From the NCBI GenBank assembly GCA_004431415.1, contig QPMI01000445.1:1-64000 (forward strand): a stretch of DNA of 64,000 nt, read 5' to 3'. Below the pieces are notes generated by a model. The model saw only the letters and a list, made by a program, of their open reading frames with translations. It did no database searches and was not told where the DNA came from. The DNA comes from Cyanophora paradoxa. Taxonomy: Eukaryota > Glaucocystophyceae > Cyanophorales > Cyanophoraceae. Below, piece by piece: positions 1-9,028 of the stretch (positions are counted from its first letter, which is position 1; each line of letters starts with the position of its first letter). The translations under genes were made by a program, and so were the position numbers.

Positions 1-1749
1 CTTAGCCTGCAACGTCATGATCAAAGAGTCTATAGCACCGGACGAGGGAGAGAATTACGACGTCGGCCTCTGAACCCTGGGCAGCATCTACGGTGATCAC
101 CTGAGCATAGAACAACAAATCAAATTTAATGCGTGAGACATCGAGTATTAATATTAATGAATCTGAAATCGAAGGCGATGTGCATTAAAAATTCTAGCGC
201 ACCTCGACGCGCTTGTCGGTGTCCGAGTAGCTCTTGATCGCGTCGCGCAGCTTTCTCGTCTGCATCTTGTACAGGGAGATGATCGCGATGCTGTGCCGCG
301 CGCTCTTGGCTCTCTCTGCTCGGTAGACCTCCATGACCTTGTCGACCTGGAGGTCGGCGTCGGCGGGAGAAATTAAATTAACGTCGACGTCACGATCAAC
401 GACATCGAAACGCACCTCGTCGAGGTTGAAGGGGGACGTTGAGTTGTGGTAAGTCTGTTCAAGACCTTGCACGTCGTGCCAGCGCAGGGCCTCCGCGGCG
501 GGGCGCCGCCTCTGGCTGGCGAGCCCGCTGCCATCGCGCAGCCCGCCATCGTAGAAGAGCGACGACACTATTGCACGAATGGAAGGATGCATACGGTACT
601 GTTCCCTGCGGAGGAATCGGTAAGATGGTGCTGATCGATATGAAGAGGAATTCGGAGCAAGATTCATGATCACAAACCGCAGCATAAAACAGGCGCCACG
701 GCTTTCCACGTTGACTGCGCTTAATTCCAAGCTCGAGCCCCCCACAAAAACTTCTGTTCGTCGCGGCATTCGACTGCACGCTCCATAAGGCTCCTTATGT
801 GCGAGCCTGCGGGCTGCAATGAGTTCTATAACACCAAATATAGCACACCATGGGGCGGTGATCATGATACACACGGTAAATAATCTTGTCGTGGTGCGAT
901 TGGGGCTCCTGGATCGCCGAGAAGGGCGGCAGCTGCTTGTGGTCGCCGACCAAGACGAGGTTCTTGGCTCCTGAGCATACGCATCAATCCGGCCCAGCGC
1001 CTATTATACTAGGGCATGATCATTAGACGCACCGAGGCGGAGGAGGAGGGGGATGGATGTCTCCGGAGTGCATGCCGCCTGCACAAATTTTAAATGCGAT
1101 ACATCGCCGGCCGCGAGTAAGATCTTGACTGCAATCTCTGATGATCATGATCACCTCGTCGACGATTGCGGTGTGGATCGAGACGTCCGTCACATGGTTG
1201 TCGGCGAGCTCCCGCATCATCGAACCTGTACACGTGCATGTCTCAGTGATCAGTCTTCCATAAACGATTCTTGTTGCTGCACCTGTTGCCGCGATTGTTG
1301 AAAGGTAGACGCGAGAGGTGCGGAGGATGTCCTTACGAGCCTCAATCTGCGCGGACATCGACGTTGGGCGATGGAGAGGGAAACGGCCCTCTCCTGATCT
1401 AGAGAAATCTCACCTTCTTCACCGTGAGAACTGCAGGAACTTCCGCTTCCAGCATGGCCGCGAGGCGGTGCAGGCGGCATATCCAGCGGAAACGGCGGCT
1501 GCGCGCTAGCATGTGGAGCCAAACCGAACGCAGGATCTTGCAGTGAACTCTCCAACGTTCGGATTTCTTCTGATCGTAGAGCGCCCTTCCTGGAAAGCGG
1601 AATTTAATTTGTTGGCTGCAAGTTCAAGCTTGCAGAATGTCTATATATTGGGCCAGGCGCACGGATCCGTGACTCCGCTCTGTTGATTCGGGCCTCCAGA
1701 GGAGCCATAAGCTCTTTGATGCGTGTGTCGGTACACTTCAGAAGGCGCA
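1..1749 (-). CDS. UPF1/IGHMBP2-like SF1 helicase, 3' half (split by the element)
   Basis: Downstream half of a host helicase gene on the minus strand, running off the left edge. Exons are recognised by helicase motifs and GT-AG borders. The sequence 1673-1749 continues an alpha-helical exon (frame ..LLKCTDTRIKELMAPLEAR). Exon 1283-1344 encodes ARKDILRTSRVYLSTIAAT, and exon 1155-1225 leads into motif II. Exon 1033-1078 gives DEAACTPETSIPLLLRL across the splice. The exon ending at 970 holds motif III, LVLVGDHKQLPPFS. The exon ending at 605 holds EQYRMHPSI and SSLFYDGGL. About 206-290 holds SIAIISLYKMQTRKLRDAI, and exon 41-101 holds motif V, DAAQGSEADVVILS. This motif order is diagnostic of UPF1-like RNA/DNA helicases. 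Known members act in mRNA decay or nucleic-acid unwinding; the exact subfamily is not resolved. The C-terminal end lies outside the window. Confidence 0.85.
1744..1749. repeat. Target site duplication, left copy (GGCGCA)
   Basis: The six bases GGCGCA directly precede the left terminus ACACATATG and recur directly after the right terminus at 28162-28167. A 6-bp duplication is the hallmark of Polinton/Maverick integration by a retroviral-type integrase. One further A could be counted on either side, so the cut position is uncertain by one base. Confidence 0.9.
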
Positions 1750-1822
1750 ACACATATGAATATTCATATTTTAATCCCTCGGCGTTCCGCCTCAGGATTA
1801 AAATATGAATATTCATATGTGT
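1750..1822. repeat. Left terminal hairpin palindrome
   Basis: Arms 1750-1777 and 1795-1822 are perfect 28-nt reverse complements (ACACATATGAATATTCATAT start the left arm). They flank a 17-nt GC-rich loop at 1778-1794 that contains a small inner stem, GGCG-TTC-CGCC. The structure could extrude as a cruciform or fold back as a single-stranded hairpin at the very tip of the element. Confidence 0.9.
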
Positions 1823-2565
1823 GATTCGATGTTATATCAATAAAATCGATTAATTTATTTGAATTTTCACATGAATTTTCATATTTGTAAATGCATTTTC
1901 AATTAATTTAATCGATGTTATATCGATAAACTCGATTAATCGATATTGTATCTTAATTGTAGTTAATCGGAATTATATCAATAACTTCGATTGATCTTAA
2001 TTGAATCCTAAATGAATCTAATCGGAATTATATCAATAAATTCGATTAAATCATGTTCTTTTCCGATTAAATCAAATAAATATTTAACTTTGTTATCATA
2101 AGTGGTCTAAGTTGACTCACTTTTCATAAACATTTTGAACTCTTAGTCTCTTTGAATTTCTTAAGATGACTCAACTTAGTCAACTTAGTCAACTTTGTTA
2201 CCATAATCAATCAGGGTGGACTCACTTTTAGATCAACTTTGAAATTTCAAGCAAAATCAACTTGGATTTCAAAAGTGGATCTTCTAAGTGGACTCAAAAT
2301 GTTCACTTTGTGATACATGTTAGCTCAAATCCTTACTGTTTATGGTCAGGGTTGACTAAGTGGGGGAGTTGACACATTTTTTCAAATCCTTTTTAGAAAA
2401 CTTTAGGTCCCAAATATTTCCTGTGAAATTTGAGTCAACTCAACCCACTTAGTCAACCCTCCCATTGAATTCGTAACAAAATCCATATACTTTTACTACT
2501 TTTACGATTAATATGAGTCAACCTTGAGTCCACTTAAATATAAATATAATATAATAGGGGGAATC
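1750..2565 (+). repeat. Left terminal inverted repeat
   Basis: About 816 bp, matching the reverse complement of 27345-28161. In the segments I compared, the only difference is one G in a G run (five Gs near 2362, six in the right copy). The outer 73 bp form a palindrome. Further in (about 1825-2060) are four copies of a GWWTTATATCRATAAAWTCGATT-like unit, then AGTCAAC-rich sequence and an inverted repeat at 2350-2458. Homology stops abruptly at GGGGGAATC. Terminal repeats of Polintons are the sites of integrase binding and protein-primed replication. Confidence 0.95.
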
Positions 2566-2870
2566 TAGGGCAGATGCTTAGAAACATATGAATTATTGAG
2601 CCTATGATACTTACATAGTCACGCTGGTCTCGTTGAGAGGATTCCGAATCTGTTTTTATCTTTGTGAGATGATGAGTTGGTGAAGAGATACATGCTTTTT
2701 AGTGTTTTGTATGGGAGTTTTCGATATGACGTCATCATGACGTTGCATATGTATATGATATATATGACACACGGGCGGACTCGGGAGATTATGACGATCA
2801 CGGCGATGTGTTAATTGTCATATTGTTTATGTATATATGTTTGGCGCAATCTGATTGGTGTGCTTGAAAC
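2566..2870. other. Spacer between left repeat and tandem array
   Basis: AT-rich single-copy DNA. I see no convincing gene; the short minus-strand reading frame at 2619-2801 has no recognisable features. Confidence 0.5.
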
Positions 2871-3424
2871 CACATAATTCGTGCTTTAAACCACATAATT
2901 CGTGCTTTAAACCACATAATTCGTGCTTGAAATCACTTATTAAAAAATAATTCGTGCTTGAAATCACTAATTAAAAGATAATTCGTGCTTGAAATCACTT
3001 ATTAAAAGATAATTCGTGCTTGAAATACTTATTGAAAGATAATTCGTGCTTGAAATCACTAATTGAAAGATAATTCGTGCTTGAAATCACTAATTGAAAG
3101 ATAATTCGTGCTTGAAATCACTAATTGAAAGATAATTCGTGCTTGAAATCACTAATTAAGAGATAATTCGTGCTTGAAATCACTAATTGAAAGATAATTC
3201 GTGCTTGAAATCACTTATTAAGAGATAATTCGTGCTTGAAACCACTGATTAAAAGATAATTCGTGCCTAAAACCACTAATTAAAAGATAATTCGTGCTTG
3301 AAATCACTAATTGAAAGATAATTCGTGCTTGAAATCACTAATTGATAGATAATTCGTGCTTGAAACCACTGATTAAAAGATAATTCGTGCCTGAAACCAC
3401 TAATTAAAAGATAATTCGTGCTAA
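2871..3424 (+). repeat. Tandem repeat array, about 31-bp unit (19 copies of a core)
   Basis: Nineteen copies of the core ATAATTCGTGC. The first three are spaced about 21 bp apart (ACCACATAATTCGTGCTTTA type). The rest are about 31 bp apart with a spacer like TTGAAATCACTAATTGAAAG. Spacers vary by only a few bases and there is no unique spacer sequence, so this is a satellite-like array and not a CRISPR. It lies between the left terminal repeat and the integrase gene. Its role is unknown. Confidence 0.9.
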
Positions 3425-3526
3425 ATGAAATCGATTACATGATATCGATTACATGAAATCGATTACGTACATGAAATCGATTGCATGAAATCGATTACAT
3501 GAAATCGATTACATGAAATCGATTTC
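3425..3526 (+). repeat. Short tandem repeat, ATGAAATCGATTAC unit
   Basis: Seven near-copies of a 14 to 15-bp unit centred on ATCGATT directly follow the larger array. The ATCGATT core also occurs in the terminal repeat iterons, so a shared DNA-binding factor is conceivable. Confidence 0.85.
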
Positions 3527-3748
3527 CATAAAGAATAAAACATTTCGCCGAAGTTTCGCCGAAGTTTCGGTTTTTCGATTGTCGGCATCTTCAAACGCTT
3601 GTATCTCATCACCAGATAGTCAACTTGCAGCGTTCTGCATAGCATTGTGAAGCGCTTGATACGATCTACAAGACTATGTGTATATCATATGCATATATGT
3701 ATATCACACATACATATATTTGGAAAAAACGAGTTTTCGGCTATGAAA

Positions 3749-5132
3749 CTAGCTAGTTTTGGTCCTTTCTCTTAGTGTTCTTTGAGGTTTAGGGGCTGTA
3801 TATGACTCCTTAGTAGTCTGAAAGTCATTATACCATCTCTGGCTATTCACTTCTGAAAGTTTCTGTGTCCCTGCTATAGTGAGCTTTTTGAGTTCCCTGC
3901 TAACTTTTCCAGCCTTCTCCTTCCTAGCCTCTATCAAAGGCTTATCTGGGACTTCATTAGCAGCTTCTATGCCTTCTCTCCTTATAGCAGCATCAACCCT
4001 AGCTTCCTCCTTGGCTTGCTCTAAGGCATCCACTGTAGGGGTTTCTAGATATTCAACTGCATTCACAGGCAACAGCTCATGGAAAGCAAACCTGTTTTCT
4101 ATGATCTCACCATTGGGACTCCTTAGCTTAAACTTAAAGCCTTCCCTACTATCAACTGTGTAAACCATCCTAGACCAATTGTTACCCTGTTTAGCAAAGG
4201 GTTCTTCTCAACTTTCACTCTAACAAACATGCCAGGCTGCATGGTATCAAGGTAAGCTATTGATTTCTTGAATCTCTCATCTTCTAATCCCACTATATAC
4301 CTATAATGCTCCTCTGTAGTTTCGCCTGGCTTCATCTTAGTAGCTGAGTGAACTGTATTATTGTAATTATACTCAATATCACCTAACACATCAAAGAATC
4401 TAGCTGTGTTATTAGCTATGCAATAGTTTGTGATCAGTCTCTTAATCTGCTTGTTAAAGGCTTCAATTCGACCTTGGCTTCTATGGTCAGCAGTTCCACT
4501 CACTTGGTGTTCTATGAATTTACTAGATAAATATTCCTGGAATATTCGATTTTGGAACTCACTCCCAGCATCTGATTGAACCTTTACTATGGGTCTTGCT
4601 ACTCTCATCTCAAGCTGTTTAAATGCAGCCAATGTAGTGAGAGCTGATTTATCCCTTATAGGTATGATATACCCAGTTCTCAGTGTTGATTCCATTGCAG
4701 TCATAAATGTATCATAGCCATTGTTTTGTTTCTTATAAGCTGGGAAAAAGAGCAAATCAATCACATAGGTATCAAGGGTTGCCTAATTGGGACCATGGGA
4801 TCTCTCTTCCTAGATATAGCAGGTGCATTGATCTGAACTACCTCTTGTTTTTTATAGAACTCTTGCAACTGCTTATAGGATTCATCTGGTAACTCAGCCC
4901 TCATAGCTTGAAGCCCTTTGTAACCAGTTCTCACATCATAGAATCTCTTGGCAATCTTGCTGGTTTCTTTCACTGCAATAGCAACTGGGATCTCTACTGG
5001 GACAAGCTCTTTCATCTCAGACTTTTTAACAATTCGAGATTCCCCTTTTTCCTCCTTTGGAATTGTGATAGGCAACAGGTTACCTTGCAGTTGCTCAGTG
5101 GTTCTTCTAACTATTCTTCCAGTTGCTGGCAT
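3749..5132 (-). CDS. Retroviral-type DDE integrase (frame broken twice)
   Basis: Integrase of the rve superfamily, which would insert the element into host DNA. Three overlapping frames form one gene: 5132-4761 (N-terminal part), 4764-4123 (catalytic core) and 4168-3749 (C-terminal part). The core has the first Asp in YVIDLLFF, the second in VQSDAGSEF and the Glu in GRIEAFNK. The second Asp and the Glu are separated by exactly 35 residues. The C-terminal part (MVYTVDSREGFKFKL.. HELLPV) looks like the SH3-like tail of these enzymes, followed by a Lys/Arg-rich end. Both joins need a shift equal to one missing base, near GGG runs at about 4776 and 4199. It begins 3 nt after the polymerase stop codon, so the two may be co-transcribed. 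Whether it is functional depends on whether the breaks are real. Confidence 0.88.
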
Positions 5133-5135
5133 CTC

Positions 5136-8100
5136 TTAATTAAAAGGAACAGAATTAATACCATCTGGTAAGATGTATCTCTTTGCATCAAAGCAGTTTA
5201 GGGCAACCCTTCTACTCACAGTATCTATTATTGTGTGATCTGCCCTTCTCTTCTGCTTTGCAGTCACAGTCTTGCTGATACCTGCAAATAAACACTCCTT
5301 AAAATCATTAAATTGGAGTTCCTCAGTTGAAGTCCCAGAGAGCTTACTCCTCTCAATCTCAGCAGTTCTGAAACTGTAAACTTTGGCTCTGAGACCCACA
5401 TACTCCAATATAGCAGAACCTGGCATCTCATTTTTGTATTTACCTGGGTCATTCTGGAATCACCTCCAAGGTCTAATGCATAGGATATATTCTCTATATC
5501 TTTTTGTAAGGTCTTAGATTCAATATATAGACAGAAGGAGTCAGTATCATGGAATAGTAACTTTGCTTTTGTCCATTGGGACCTTACAGTATCATAGAAG
5601 AACTGGTAATTATGCAGTTTGGCTGCATCCAAAACATAAGCCCCAATTGCAACAGGCTTATCTAGTTTCACATGCTTTGTGTAAAACTCAAAAGCAACTG
5701 CTTTTTCGTTTATGGGACTTGTTGATTTCACCAATGGGGAAGCTGCATATTTCATAAATAGCTTCTCAGTATTAGCAATCTTTACCACAGATCTACCTCT
5801 ACATGATTCAATGCATTTCCCATAGATTGAATTATTCATCAGTTTATAGAAATCAGCCTCGAATTTATTCACTGCTTTCCTTCTCATCTCAGTGTTCAGC
5901 TCAATATAAGATTTCATTACAGGAGCCACAGTAAATGATAGGACCCTGTGAATTTTCTTTAATTTCACCCCTTTGTCCAACAGATACTGTAGGAGAGGCT
6001 CAGAAATCACATAGTTTGCCACAGAACCAAAGGTTGCAGTTAGCTTAGGGGTCTTATCAAGCTCTTCTCCTGAAAGATCCAACAGGCTCTTTTGATATTG
6101 TGATAATTCCGCATATTCTACTATTTTCTTGTTAATAATTAGGGGGAAATCACTGTGGTCTAGATATAGCCTTATTGGGTATTCCAGATCAACTTCCAGG
6201 AAACTGGATCTGTTATCTTGTGGGTTGAATTCGGTCTCCCATCTAAAATCACCAACTGGAATTGGCTGACTCAAACAGTAGCCATACAAGTTGTTAGCAT
6301 CAAACAGCATTATATGGGAGTTCTCACCATCAGCCTCAGCATACCTACAAGGCATTGTTGCAAAGCCACCCCTGATTCCCCTCTCAACAAATTCGTATTG
6401 CTCTACATCACTTATAAGCTCTATTTTTGCCTTGGTGGTCCTAAGCATAGCATCCCAAGATAACCCAGGTGCAGATACATAATGAACTGGGTCCAATCCA
6501 TATACTGAGTGTGAAAGCCTTCTAAAAGCCTGGAATTTGTTCATTAACTCATCTACATCAGCAGCTCCAAAATCCATGAAATTGCTTGCATCAATGAACT
6601 TGTAAAGACCCCATTGCAATGACAGGTATTGATCAAAGTTTTTCGAAAGGATTTCGATTCGCTTTTTATCACCCATGCCTGCTATTTTTCTGAAAATGAA
6701 TGTCCCACAGTCATCCATTTGGTCAACAACAACTGCAACTTTGGTTTGCTTTGAGATTCTCCTATGGAGATTGCAGTTTCTGCATGCAGGAGCAATATAA
6801 TGACCTGTGTGGTGATCATGATCCCTGCATTTGAAGTTTTCTTTAGTGAACCTCTCACTGCAAAGGTAACAGTGTTTAGTAGCCCTGTAAACAGCCTTTT
6901 GCTCATCTGTGAGTTCATTCATGGGAATATTGGTAAACAGGAAGTCAATTAGCTCTCTTGCTTTGGATTCCAAGCATTCAAACAGACCTCCCATTGGATC
7001 CTGACCCTCAAATCGAAAATCTTGAACATCTGCCCCAGTGACTATTCTAATGTTGACTGCTGAGACTTCCCTCTTGGATTTCGATGCATCTATGGGGATG
7101 CTTCTATGTTCAATCTTGCAGTAAACCACAACAGGAAGCCAAACAGTTTTCCTGAGGTTTTTCAGTCCAAACTCTATGGTGGTCTCAGGTTTTGGTGTGA
7201 TTCCCTTTGAGAGTCTCCAATCAATGCATCTGTTTGAGTCCACATGAGCAGTGAGTTTAGCCTCAGACCTGAATCGAGATAAGCATGTGTCACAGTAGTG
7301 TAACTTCTGATCATTGTATGTTTCATGGTTTACTTTCAATAGCCTTGAAAGGGACATGATTGTAATATAGTGACCATTCCCTTCATCATCAAATATCAGC
7401 ATGAGATTAACCTTATGCTTTCTGCCTGGGTTACTTGATTGATGCAGGGGATAAATAACCTCTCCATCGATTCCAAATATATTAATGCTAATGCCTGCAT
7501 TTTGAGCCTCGAATTTATCAATAATATCAGCATCACAGGCAACAGGGAATGGGATGTTATCGAAATTGAGAGCCAGCGGATTATAAGCGATTGCTGAGTA
7601 TTTCCATTTGCGATATTGTGAAAGCTCATTCCTCTTATGGGAGTTTATCGCTTTTCTGTGAATATATGCCAAAATTGCATTTTCGAAGCAGGAATCATCA
7701 ATATTTCGAATATTTACTGTGGCTCTCTTCCTAGCAATCCACTCTGGGGTTTGTAGAAAGCATCCACCAGTTGGAGCATAACTCATAATAGCCACTCTGA
7801 GTATTTCAATTCTTTCTAAGCGATAGCTATCAACCACATTCATCTGCTCCTGACACATTTGGGCTGCTTTATTCAGCTCAGTTCGAATATTTCTCGACCT
7901 GGTTAATACAAAGTAATCACTGTAAATGTATTTCGATATCCAAACCTGTGGATTGCTCACTTTAACGAACTTGCAGATAAAAGACAAGCGAACCTTGATT
8001 GCCCTGAATTGATCTAAACCCTGCTTTAATCGATTTGGAAGGGATGTAGCAATTCTATCCAGGAATTCAATCACATCTACAACAACTTCCCTTCTGGCTC

Positions 8101-8380
8101 TGTATGTGAGCCAGCGATATAATTCATTCATGGCTGTTCCATCTTCTGCCTCTGGTTCTATTTGCCTAAGCCTATCCAGTTCATCCAAGGTTTCAATTTT
8201 ATCATATAGGTTATTTGCTTTTCTGGTTAATCTGCTTAAAGTGGGTCTGCCCCTTGCAATTAAATCTATTTCCCGGTCATATTCAGCCTCTGTAATTTCA
8301 TGGGCTGCATAAAGTGTTCCCAGCAATCCCATGAGTTCCCATTTCTTCTCCCTTATGAGTTTGTTGGTAATTCGGGGCAT
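5136..8380 (-). CDS. Protein-primed family B DNA polymerase (one frame break)
   Basis: Replicative polymerase of Polinton type, about 1,070 residues including the shifted tail. The frame from 8380 contains NIDDSCFENAILAYIH (about residues 226-241, typical of Polinton polymerases) and a C2H2-like finger (about 362-385). It also has a Cys4/His cluster resembling endonuclease VII (C504, C507, DHDHHTG, C533, C536). Motif A is DANNLYG (694-700), motif B KLMNNSIYGK (846-855) and motif C HDTDS (944-948). Near 5455 the frame shifts by one missing base. The C-terminal end, starting around NEMPGSAILEYVGLR and ending INSVPFN, lies in the next frame (5426-5136). Family knowledge: such enzymes start synthesis from a terminal protein, consistent with the inverted terminal repeats. 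No separate terminal-protein gene is visible; it may be the N-terminal region. Confidence 0.93.
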
Positions 8381-8440
8381 TATTCCTAACTTGTTCCTAT
8401 TCTAAGGGGATATTTTATTTTAGGATGTTCTAAACGCAAT

Positions 8441-8791
8441 TTAAAATGTTTTAATGGATCCATTGGCTTCCTCTGAATGAAATCGCAAAAACCTATTAAT
8501 CCTAAATCGAGATTTCGGTTTTTGTAGATTGACTATCCAAGGTTCAAACAAATACATGTAATATGCTTCTCTGTTCATAAGGTCTTCATGCCCACCCTTC
8601 TTAGTTGAATAAAGGACTGAAAACCTCACATCAGAAGCCTTGCATAGGTCTGCTGTTGATGGCATTTGACCTGATTTGTGTTGTTTCCATCGGATATGTA
8701 GTTTTTGTGAGGTTCTCCCTATATAAACTTTATTCAATTCTTCACTCTCAATCATATAGATCGATCCAGAATCATGATCTGTTCCAGCCAT
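8441..8791 (-). CDS. Stand-alone GIY-YIG nuclease-like protein
   Basis: A 116-residue protein with the GIY-YIG core: GSIYMIES near residues 9-16, VYIGRTS near 22-28, then the Arg of HIRWKQHKSG and a later Glu in MNREAYYMYLF. The nuclease domain fills the whole protein, with no obvious DNA-binding partner domain. Such small nucleases occur in algal and giant viruses and in Polinton-like viruses as repair or homing enzymes. Here it sits between the polymerase and the primase-helicase, upstream of the polymerase on the same strand. Its target is unknown. Confidence 0.8.
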   Translation of the reverse strand: MAGTDHDSGSIYMIESEELNKVYIGRTSQKLHIRWKQHKSGQMPSTADLCKASDVRFSVLYSTKKGGHEDLMNREAYYMYLFEPWIVNLQKPKSRFRINRFLRFHSEEANGSIKTF

Positions 8792-8842
8792 TTCTTACTA
8801 CTTACATATAAATATATTTTTCTATCTCTTAAATCATTTTTT

Positions 8843-8948
8843 GGTTGACTTAGTGGGTGGAGTTGAGGCACTTTTTATTTCTTTTTAGGGCAGAGTCCTT
8901 TTTTAGAATCTGTGAAAAAATGAGTCAACTCCCCCCACTTAGTCAACC
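8843..8948. repeat. Internal stem-loop homologous to part of the terminal repeats
   Basis: GGTTGACTTAGTGGG at 8843 pairs with CCCACTTAGTCAACC ending at 8948, separated by an AT-rich loop containing CTTTTTAG and TGAGTCAACT. The same layout, with clear sequence similarity in both stem and loop, occurs once in each terminal repeat (2350-2458 and 27452-27562). It lies in the gap between the GIY-YIG gene and the helicase gene. Confidence 0.8.
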
Positions 8949-9028
8949 TAATCGATAAATAAACCGTAAATAAAAGACTGTTTGGGTCTTTTATGATAAA
9001 TTTGAATCAACTGTGAGTCCACCTTTGA

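Noticed and set aside
1604-1816. Reading frames starting MNIHILILRRNAEGLK at both ends of the element
   Set aside because: They are translations of the terminal hairpin palindrome and run into unrelated flanking DNA; not genes.
2871-3424. Possible CRISPR array
   Set aside because: Units are almost identical throughout, with no unique spacers, and the context is a eukaryotic mobile element; it is a tandem satellite.
4123-5132. Programmed -1 frameshifting in the integrase gene
   Set aside because: No classic slippery heptamer with a following pseudoknot is evident. The same kind of shift appears in four other places in three unrelated genes, so base loss is simpler.
8441-8791. Self-splicing group I intron with a GIY-YIG homing enzyme
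   Set aside because: The gene lies between complete neighbours in non-coding DNA, not within an interrupted gene, and I see no intron core.
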